The notes beneath the pieces are model-generated. The model did no database searches. It was given only the letters and a program-made list of their open reading frames with translations, and was not told the DNA's origin. From Rosellinia necatrix (taxonomy: Eukaryota > Ascomycota > Sordariomycetes > Xylariales > Xylariaceae), in assembly GCA_021209875.1 (NCBI GenBank), contig JAGYVD010000001.1, forward strand, positions 6,696,001 to 6,760,000: a DNA stretch of 64,000 nucleotides. The letters run 5' to 3'. Each line of letters starts with the position of its first letter. Within the stretch, counting starts at the first letter, position 1. Both the position numbers and the translations under genes were made by a program. Shown one piece after another: positions 46,019-54,835 of the stretch.

Positions 46019-47060
46019 TTAATTACTAGGTAACAGCTGGCGACAAACCTTATTCCCAATAATAAAATAATACGCTATCCCAAATATGAACCAGAAGCTC
46101 GTTAGTACAATACTATAGTTCATGTCTGCTGCATCTATTTTCGGACTACTGGGCCAAAAACTGAAAAAGAAGGTGATGGTGACCCAAACTAGGCCGGCGA
46201 TGTTGATGCCAATACCAAATGGTTCTGGAACTCTCCACGGTCCCCAAACTAACGGCATATCCGCGTCTTCGCTTCCAGACGTGAATGAGATCCGCCTATT
46301 ATCAAGGATCCTATTTGTGCATCGCTTCCAGAGAAGTAGGGCCAGTGGAATAGCGGCGGCAGCCTCCCACGATGATATTGTGAAAGACAAGATCGTGGAT
46401 AGGGCTTTCTCAGACCCAATGTTGATAAGGCCCAAGAGAAGAGAGATGATACAGGTCGTCCAGATGGCGTTCATAGGAAGGAACGACTTAGGATTGACCT
46501 GAAATATAAAGTTAGTCAAAACCCGGTAAGCTGATCAGCATTATACCTAATCACCAATAGAAGCCTGCTTGACATCGGTGGACCCCGATCTCGTGCGAAA
46601 GCCCACAGCTGTCGGGATGCGCCAGCAAACTGACCAAACGTTGCCGAATATGACAGAACAAGAATGATAGTCGTAATAACAGTGGTACCAGCACGGGATT
46701 GAGTAAGGTCGTAGAAGATCTGGATGAATGGGTAACTGAACGACGTTTCTAGGGCGATTTCGATGTCACCCGTGCTGAACAACATTGCCAGAAGCATCCC
46801 GAACCCGAGCAGACCATTGAAGACAACAGTAATGATCATATTCCAGGGTATCACTACGGCCGCATTATGGGTTTCTTCCGACATATGGACTGCGCCATCC
46901 GCACCTAGAAATCGTTAGATATGATAGCTGAAGGGCCTTCCATTTACCGCATTAGGGGTGGGTTACCAATGAAAGGTCCCACATTCGCCCCGGCGTTGCA
47001 GTGGAAAATCCAAGTGAGATATACCAGGAATTTGTGAAACAAGACTTGCGCGTCATCTTA
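46019..47060 (-). pseudogene. Amino-acid/choline-type permease (APC superfamily), C-terminal part only
   Basis: The C-terminal half of a fungal APC permease resembling GABA/choline carriers. Reconstructed exons (minus): about 47057-46967, 46904-46555, 46498-46019, joined in frame by a 62-bp intron (46966-46905) and a 56-bp intron (46554-46499). Conserved text includes GADGAVHMSEETHNAAVVIP, ATFGQFAGASRQLWAFARDRG, then VNPKSFLPMNAIW, and the C-terminal helices ending NKVCRQLLPSN. Upstream, in-frame sequence resembling the preceding helix (FQPIIITSNRPPR) is cut by TAA at 47058-47060. Further upstream no helices 1-5 were recognised. It is therefore most likely a truncated, dead copy; a missed intron at the TAA is the alternative. 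Confidence 0.72.
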
Positions 47061-47663
47061 ACGTGGCGGCCGATTGGATGTGATTATGATAGGCTGAAAG
47101 ATAATGCGCCTTGGAAAAGTGTCTGAATAGATCTTGGGGACCCCCGGCCGTTTGGAGCAGCATCTAAGATTTCCGGTCATAGTCCATGTATTCATTCCAT
47201 GTATGTAGGCACCATTCAGCGAAAAGATTAATACACACTCCAATAATCGGGCCGTAGAAGCGACTAGAGATTGTAACCGTCAGAGAATTTACAGAATACC
47301 CCGCACGCACAGGATACAATGCAACGTGATTGAGGCAGGCTGAGAAATATTCCGTCCCCTCACGGGGCAAATGGCTTTCCGCCCTAGGATCTAGCAGTGA
47401 AGGACATGCAGGTTTTCCTCTCACCTCGGGCTCGAAACCAGGCAACGTCTTCAAAGAGCAAGCTTCTGTAGGCCCTGCCACCCTCTCCGCAAGTTGAAAG
47501 ATTCGTGAGCCATCCCGGAGTGATTCTGGGCGTATTCCATATCGAAATTTGAGATATAAAACTACCTCCGCCTCCCCCCTTTAACCACATATCTTCCTAA
47601 TCTTCAGCTTACCATTGACCAGCATCAGCAAGTTCTACCCAGTTATCAGATCTGCAGATCAAT
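47061..47663. other. Intergenic region upstream of permease fragment
   Basis: Where the permease N-terminal half would be expected, only unrelated or unrecognisable sequence is seen. Confidence 0.4.
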
Positions 47664-48007
47664 ATGCATTTGCGCATTCTTCCCATCTCACTCCTTTTCT
47701 TTAGTCGAATCGTCTCGGCCTTCCCTGTGGCACCTGTAACAAGGGATGATGATGTTGTCAGCGACCAACAGGTAGAAGCGAATCCAGATGCGCAAGAAGA
47801 TTCTGGTGAGACCCAGGGCTTGAGCCTCCTGGCTGAATATCATCTTTAGAGGGGATCTCGAACTTTGCATTGCACATGAAGCCGAAGCTAAGTATGTGGT
47901 TATCACAAGTGAGATGATCCAAGACCCCTGGCTAACTATAAAACAGCGCTTCTGGACGTTGTCCTTTCGGGTACGCTTACTTTGACTTCCAGAGAGACAA
48001 GAATTGA
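47664..48007 (+). CDS. Small secreted protein, three exons
   Basis: Short gene encoding a putative secreted peptide. Exon 1 (47664-47805) has a clear signal peptide (MHLRILPISLLFFSRIVSA, cleavage likely before FPVAP) followed by an acidic propeptide-like stretch (TRDDDVVSDQQVEANPDAQE). Intron 1 is GTGAGA...TTTAGAG (47806-47851); intron 2 is GTATGT...AACAG (47892-47946). The result is an 80-aa protein with a Cys in LELCIAHEAEA and a C-terminal GRCPFGYAYFDFQRDKN. The two Cys could form one disulfide. Using the acceptor 2 nt earlier (47849) gives a different open C-terminus ending LRYGFR near 48041. No family is recognised; fungal proteins of this size and make-up are commonly effector or antimicrobial candidates. 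The function is unknown. Confidence 0.55.
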
Positions 48008-49696
48008 TAATAACGACCTACGTTATGGTTTTCGTTAGCTATATGGATGCCTAGTGGAATAACGTACAATTAATCTCTCTTATAAACAAGAAGAGTTTCG
48101 GAGGAAGGCAGGGTTGTTCGACCCAATCAGCAATGGTACCAGTGATAGCCTAGGTTACTATAGCACAACTGAATGGGATAAAGGGGAAATCAACAGCTCA
48201 TACATTCCACAATGAAGCGTGTTTCCTTTCATTATACTATGGCAATCCGTAACGGATTTATGATCTCAGAGGTATGTATTGGAGGGCATAAACATGCTTG
48301 CTTTATTAAACAAAGGCATTGCGTACAATAATGTAGTTCTACAAGGTCTAGGACTCCACCGTCTAACTTGCCTTTGTATAACCACAATATTGAGGTCATT
48401 CAGGCCTGAAATAGGGGTAAATATATGTTATTAATTAGTAAGGTCTACTATAGATAGTGAGGTATTAAGTCCAGAAAGTGTGATGTAGATTAAGAGGCTT
48501 CTGGACCCAGATGTGTGACCAGAAGCCTTTTGGTTATATCTTATCTCATGTACACAATCATTTTCAAACAAGCTAGATAAAGTCTCCCTTCCTAGCTAAT
48601 TATGTTATTAATATTATTAAAGATTTAAATAATATACAGGCAAAACTGCGAGTAGTAGCTTATATGCAATAGATATATATGTATATATATATGATATAGA
48701 GATGCCAATACTAAAGAAGATATATTAAAAGCTGTTATATAAAAATATCGCAAAAACATTGCTTAAAAAAAGGCCTTGCGTAAAATCACAGTTATATTTT
48801 ATATATACCAACCATAACCAACCCGATCTACTCACATAAAAAACATCCCCAGTCCCCTCCATGCCCAGTCTGAGGCCTTGAATTTATTTTCAGTTTGGTT
48901 GTAGGTCCTAGCTACCGCCCGTCCTCTGGTTTCCCTTCACTTATTTACTTTGCGGCGAATTCCGCCTGTCCTCACGTACGGTGGTGCCGTTTTGAGAGAC
49001 GTATAAATGTGCTTAGATTAGGTACAATGAGTAGCTTGGTACTTCTCTACGGTACCTAATTATCTAAGGTACCTACCTACCTAGCGATTTCACTGCCTCA
49101 AACATATTGCTGTTTTCTATTGGTTGGCAACACGGATGAGGAGGCAAAGAGAGTTCAAATTAAATAGACGAGATCCCAACCCAGTGAGGCCTGTGGTGGA
49201 TGTAGTGGGGAGAGGAGATGTTCTCAAAGAACCACCATCAATAGTGTCCTAGAGAAACCACTTGGATTTTCTACTTGTCTCCAGGTACCTAGGTAGATAC
49301 TAGATGCTTTAGATAGGTTAGTAATACGTATAGCCCATTCCATCTCCGTGAGTCCCATCTAGTTCAACCTCATTCTATGTCCTACATGGCTCTTACTTCT
49401 ACCATCTCGTAGATTAAGGTGCACCTTTTAAGATATTCATTATAATACCTCCATCCCTCGTCTTCCTTGTCATCATGTAGCCACCCTACTTCTCCTAAAC
49501 CATTTCCAAAGCATAAAGGCGCAGAAATAATGAACGACATAAATGCCACAACCTCAACTGTCTCACCAGCTACCAGTAAAGAGGCCCTCAAACCTAGAAA
49601 TTACAAAGGTCCAGCCCTACACATCGCCGATATCTATAATTATTCCGAACCCCCAGGGTATATCCATATACTCATTGACGAATTCCGGAGTGCCAT
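48008..49696. other. AT-rich non-coding interval
   Basis: No gene. 48540-48800 is strongly AT-rich with TA repeats (48669-48695). It contains a hairpin at 48495-48528 and TAGGTACC-type motifs near 49045-49085. Confidence 0.55.
48495..48528. repeat. Inverted repeat (hairpin)
   Basis: Perfect 10-bp arms AGGCTTCTGG and CCAGAAGCCT with a 14-nt loop. The stem extends further with one mismatch. It may be a terminator-like or remnant TIR structure; no gene is adjacent. Confidence 0.7.
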
Positions 49697-49926
49697 GTGA
49701 TGTTCGGAATATCCAGAGTGAGGTCTAGTCACTGTGAGGCAGCAGCTGGGTCACAGGTAGATAGCTTAGTATAGGGGTAGGGCTCAATATCATTGATTCC
49801 TGAGCCTACCATCTAGGTGGGAGGCCTTCAGTCCTTCTATACACAGATATGCTTCTAGAGCTACCCCTTAGGGTAGTCGGCACCTCACCATGTGATCCAT
49901 TTATATGACATGCCATTACATGCGCC
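49697..49926 (+). repeat. Dispersed repeat family, copy D
   Basis: Full-length copy ending at the beginning of the RNase H frame. It contains the shared blocks and a slightly degraded hairpin (AGCTACCCCTTAGGGTAG). It is the only copy with a recognisable coding region directly downstream. Confidence 0.88.
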
Positions 49927-50775
49927 GAAGATGCTATCAAACTAACCGAAGGGACTATTGAGCCCCGACTGGTCATTTTCACGGATGGGTCAACTCGCGC
50001 ACCTGTTAGCGGCATTGGCATCACTTATAAGATATTTTCTGACAATGATTCAAGCCCATGGATAGAGCACCTATTTGGCGTCCTCGGAACAAAAAGTAGT
50101 GTGACAGAGCTTCTGGCTATACTTCAGGCTTTGCAGATTACCCTCACCAATGCCGGGCGTCTGTCAATAAAACGGCGTGTACCAGATGTCCTCGTACGGC
50201 AATCATTTATCCCGAATAGCTCCAACACTGCCCCCAATACACCGGGGCCAGAGGAGCCCAAAGACAAGATAGTCGTTTCGCGGCTAGTCGTATTGTCTAC
50301 CGATTGCCAGTCTGCCCTCACGGAAATCCAAAAATTACTCAGAGGCTGAAAATGTAATTCCAAGTTTTCCACTGACGTGATTGATGGGATACTGACATCT
50401 AGAAGACGGTTAGTATCCCTCGGAATCGAAGTACAACTCCGGTGGTCACCCGGGCATGCAAAAATCGAGGGGAATGAACGGGCAGACGCACTAGCAAAAA
50501 TGGCAAGAAATATTTTGTATGGTCGAGAACATCCAAAAATCGTCCACCCTATATATCGGCTATTTACCGAGACCGAGATGGAAGAATTACCAAGAGCGAC
50601 CCAGGTTCTCCTTACAAAATGAAAACGATGGGATAATGCCCCGATTGGTGAGCAGGATGACGATACCTCATCAGCAGAACCACCCAGAAAGAAGCTGAAA
50701 CTGAAGGCTCTGGCCGAAGACGAAGGGCTACGAGATCTCACTCAGACCTCAAGCGATATAGAACACCAACTATAA
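49909..50775 (+). pseudogene. RNase H domain protein, retroelement-type, with two in-frame TGA codons
   Basis: RNase HI-fold sequence of the type found at the end of fungal LINE ORFs. The catalytic positions are all visible: LVIFTDGSTR (Asp), SSVTELLAILQALQI (Glu), VVLSTDCQSAL (Asp) and LRWSPGHAKIEGNERADALA (His, Asp). The frame is interrupted by TGA at 50347-50349 and 50620-50622, but the same frame resumes in protein-like sequence both times (KCNSKFSTDVIDG; KRWDNAPIGEQ) until TAA 50773-50775. TGA from CGA (Arg) is what RIP-type C-to-T change would give. A mid-domain insert with NTPGPEEPKDK is unusual. No reverse transcriptase is seen upstream; dispersed-repeat copy D abuts instead. The 5' limit is where the frame opens after TGA at 49906. 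Confidence 0.85.
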
Positions 50776-53700
50776 AGGGCTCTTCCCCTCCCTTGAACAT
50801 AATCGACGAAAAGGGGAATTGGGATCGGAAAGATTGTAGCCCCCGTAAGCCTGTGATTGGCTCAAAACCATCCGTTGAACAACCACAGAACCCGGTAGGA
50901 AGGGGCAAAACAAAGCAATGTGGCAAGAGCCATACGTCCATCAACGCTGAGGCTGGCCCCGATCACAGGCGTCGTCTCATGTGCTCGATCACGGATGACT
51001 AAGATGAATTACACCATTAGGCACTCGGTAACCCTCTATAGTGGTGTCGTTCCGATCTATATCAGGATAGAGTTGCGGATCAGAGTACTACCAGAACTCT
51101 GTGATAGCGGAAATAAAGCCTTATAAGATCCGGTACATAACCGCCTACCACAAACTATATACCATAGTTTAGATTATAGTATGCTGTGTAGCAGATGATA
51201 TGACTCATATAAGTGGTATTCCATGTCTCGAGTGATTTTTGAACACGGTTTAAACGACAGATTCGACACCTGGACTGAGGGCGTTACTTGGTGTATGACG
51301 GATTTACACCTGTAAAATATACCCGCGCCTGTTTAGGTCACTCACTTGTAACATCATAAACTCTCCAAGAGAATTAGATCTAATTGTTTCTTCTACGGTA
51401 TAAACTCACAGTCTTTCCTGACCTCTCATAATGACCCGAACTCCGGGAGAACATGCACCAACAATAAGGTTAATAATTCCGGTATTATTGCTCCAACTTC
51501 CGATTTCTTCCTAGAACATCTACTAATTCCGATAATCAAACTTAAAAAAGGGGATATCTAAATGTTAATATGGGATACATGGTGAGGACGAGATAGTGTC
51601 AGGATATTACATCTGCAGAAGCTCGAAAGATATATTGCATAGATCTGCGATACAGTAATACAAGTCTTCCAGGGGCATCAGAGGTGATCAGCCGTCTTAT
51701 CATATATTTGTACTCAGTCGCAATATAGAGCCCATGCTTGTGTTTGTTTTCAACCTTTTAAACCTCTTATATTATACCTCTACCCCTATTTTACTTTATA
51801 TTTCTAGTCTGATTAGGGGAGATTGGTAGGTATCATAGAGTTGGAGAGAGACGGGCATTCAATTTAGGCACTTGTCTCTATATTGGTTACCATAAGGTCT
51901 AGAATTCCTAGATGCATTCCTCGCCCAAGGCTTCTTGCCAGAAGGTGTCGTGTAGGGAAGTGTCGTAGCGATTAGCCTCACACAGTTGTAACCTATAATT
52001 CCTTGTAGTTCGTTATAACAATAGACTTCTATATTAATTTCTAGGTCTCTACCCACATCATATCTTCTCTTTTTAATTGTTATAAGTAAGCGTTACAGTT
52101 TAAAAACTTTAATAAATCAATAAAATTAGAATTTAAGTTTATTAATGTTTCTAGTAAAACGTAAAACCAAGGTTATATATATATACATATATATATATAT
52201 TTAGCGTAGCAGGCTTCAGCAGCGGAGGTACGACCCACAGTGTCGTGTTGTTACCTACTACGGTGGACGCCCACGTCAATCACTATGTCTCCATCCAATC
52301 TACAACTTCGCCTTCTATCGCTACAGTTGGAGAGAGATGGAGAGTTCAGCTTAGTACCTATCCATGTACAGCATAGGTACAACAACTCCTTCCTCTTAGC
52401 AGCCTTTAGAAGGCTTCTCACGGACAGGATCGTTAACAAAAGTCTCGTGTCATTCAAGGCAGCTTCATATCTACCCTTCCAACAAAACGCCCGTGTCGAT
52501 GTGTCATGAAAAGGGGAAAAAAATAGGGGGACTGTAGTCTTTATACTGGAGACGGGGGTGCGCCGTGTGTCGTTCAAGCCGTCTTCATCTTACCCCAGAC
52601 AGAGAAGTAGATCGTAGTCGTCGTCATCGATCACATAAAAGCAAAAAAAAAAAAAGTCGGCCGTAGTTGTCATCACTAAAAGTTAAAGTTGTGTTTCCTA
52701 CATCGTCAACAGTCTCATTCTTTGCAAACAACAACAAAAACGCAGGTCGTCGTCATAAATCAAAGGTGTCGGGTCGTCCAATCGCACTATGCGGTGTGGA
52801 GTCTTCAGCATATGTTGTGCCATGATGACCGGGACCAGGTTGAGTGCGTCTGCGCTTCCAAGCCGTTGCCTCCGGTGGCAAATCTTCTGGACCGAATTCT
52901 GGGTACATAGATATGCGTTTGCAAGAAGGTCTCTTAACTACAAGTCGTGAAGATGGCCGATTCCAGAAAGATGGCTTGTCAACAGCGGATAATTTCTTCG
53001 CAGAAGATGTCCTGCTGGCAGAAAGCGTCTTATTTAGTTGGGTTGCCTTCCTTTAGGAAGGATTCCTTCGAGAAAGAGTCGTTGGCGAAAGTGTCGTGTC
53101 ATTCGGGGTGGCCTCACATAATAACAAACAAAAGGCTTTTACGTGTAAGAAGAGGATATTCATTACGTATAACGATTTTATCTGTAATATAATGTCTAGC
53201 GGTATTTAAAGTTCAAGTATCACAAAAAAAAAAAACAGGCGCGCGGTTTACATGGTACACGGTGAGTAAGTACCGCGTAGCGCATAAAACCTCTGCAGAG
53301 CACACATTTTGCTATAGCCAAGGGCAACAAAGGGAATCGAAACTGTATAAGCCTAGGTTTAACGACCAGAAGCTGCGCGGGCAGTCTTAGAGGCCAAGCT
53401 CCGTCCCTATTGTTATGTAGTATGCGTGTGTCGAGCTACACTGTAGTAACGAAATGCGTGGGATCAGGTTAATTACGCGTCATATGACCACTTTCAATTT
53501 GTGCGGGTGTAGATAAACGTCAATTTTGCAGCAATCCATTAAACCTATCTCGAATAATTAACTCCCTACGAACCTACCTGAGTCATCACGGAATATTCTT
53601 AACTTCCAACTATCGTGCCCTAGCACTTAGTACAGGTACCCTTTGCAGTCACGGCCCAAATCTCAAGCTAAGCAGCTATTACGACGCCTAGTGTGCACCC

Positions 53701-53904
53701 AACCAAGCCGTGATCTGAAACAGTGGTCAAAGTTAAAAACAAACTCAACGTTACCGAGGCGTCGGCGGAGCACACCACTCTAGAGATGCAGAGTAGCTCA
53801 TCAAGCGCCCCGTCGCTGCGGCCCCGAGGCGGTGGAAGGGGTGCGGTCTGGCCGCGCTACTACGCCGTGAGGCGATCTGTGTTACTCCGAGCACATGATC
53901 TTAC
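50776..53904. other. Non-coding, AT-rich interval
   Basis: No supported gene. AT-rich between 51100 and 52220 with TA repeats (52173-52201). From 52430 to 53120 it has scattered, degenerate GTGTCRTTCAAG-like and GTCGTCAT words. Confidence 0.5.
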
Positions 53905-54310
53905 CTACCTACTGAGCCTGGGGATGTAGCACTCTGTGCACCACCTGATGATTGGGATGCCCATGGCATCGGCTCCATGGACACACAAGACGGGAGTCAG
54001 TGGCGCAATGCTAGTAGCGCCGGCCCAGTACTTCTTCCGGGGCAGGAATTTGGTGTAAGAAGGTTGCTGCGGTGCATTGTTGAGCTCAAACTCGGATAAT
54101 TTGTGCCAGCCGCGGCGGCGGCGGCGGCGGCGGTGGTGGCCGTTCCGGGGGAGGGTAGGAAGACGGCTGAGGTTGTGGGTAGAGCGGATACTGTACCTCG
54201 GGAGCAGTGTTAAAAGGTTCAGCTGGCCGATTGAGTTGAGGCTGACCCTTGTTCCACGCGGGGTAGAACGGCGCGGCGAGCGGGTTAAGCTTGGTCGAGC
54301 TTTGCGACAT
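53905..54310 (-). pseudogene. PAM2-motif protein, frame interrupted at a proline (CCG) tract
   Basis: A minus-strand gene starting MSQSSTKLNPLAAPFYPAWN after an A/C-rich leader. Residues 6-17 match the PAM2 consensus (L-N-P-x-A-x-x-F-x-P), the peptide bound by the MLLE domain of poly(A)-binding protein. The frame continues through PAEPFNTAPEVQYPLY into a nine-proline tract encoded mostly by CCG, then stops at RV. In another frame, protein-like sequence resumes at once as SEFELNNAPQQPSYTKFLPR, KKYWAGATSIAPLTPV, ending RWCTECYIPRLSR with TAG at 53907-53905. Either the CCG tract has slipped, or an unrecognised intron (for example GTACAG...CCGAG, joining APE to FELNN) restores the frame. No catalytic domain was recognised; a role in mRNA or translation control is inferred from PAM2 alone. 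Confidence 0.55.
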
Positions 54311-54415
54311 CTTGCTTTGCTTTGTTTGCTGTGTCTAAAGTAGAGGGGGAGTGGGAGGGGGAGGGAGGGGGGCGGGTTGTTGACTACTCTGTGGGGATGG
54401 TGCTTTGTTCGTGAC

Positions 54416-54835
54416 TCAAACAGGGTAGCGATGAGTTTGTTTGTCAGGGTAGGCTTGCGAACTAGGCGACCAAGGTAAGTTTTTCATTGCCGCGCCAGGA
54501 GAAGTCTGGCCCCTTATATGGTAGAGCATCCGCGTCGAAACACCTGCATTGTGTTGTTGTTGTGCAGGTGGTTTTGCCGACATTGTTCGCGAACAGTGTA
54601 CTTGTTGTTGAGCCTGCGAAACATAAGGAAAATGGAAATTTCGTAGTATGGAATCGTCTGCTTGTTTCCATGGTGCGAATAATGCTCGGAAGGTCGAGAA
54701 AAAAACATCGTCACATGAAAGATGTTGTTCTAGACCGGAGGGTCCTCCTTCGGATAGGGTCTCGAACACCGTGCGCATAACATCATACCGATGCTGTATT
54801 TCTAGCCGACCTCGGTCAGCTAAGCCGGAATCCAT
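54416..54835 (-). CDS. Hypothetical protein, uncertain structure
   Basis: Open frame of 139 codons starting MDSGLADRGRLEIQHRYDVM. No domain was recognised. A good acceptor (ATGTTTCGCAG) lies inside it before AQQQVHC, and a donor follows HNAG (GTGTTT), so it may be part of a spliced gene or of the leader of the PAM2 gene downstream. Gln/Pro-rich text (SAKPPAQQQHNAG) resembles disordered regions. Confidence 0.3.
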   Translation of the reverse strand: MDSGLADRGRLEIQHRYDVMRTVFETLSEGGPSGLEQHLSCDDVFFSTFRALFAPWKQADDSILRNFHFPYVSQAQQQVHCSRTMSAKPPAQQQHNAGVSTRMLYHIRGQTSPGAAMKNLPWSPSSQAYPDKQTHRYPV

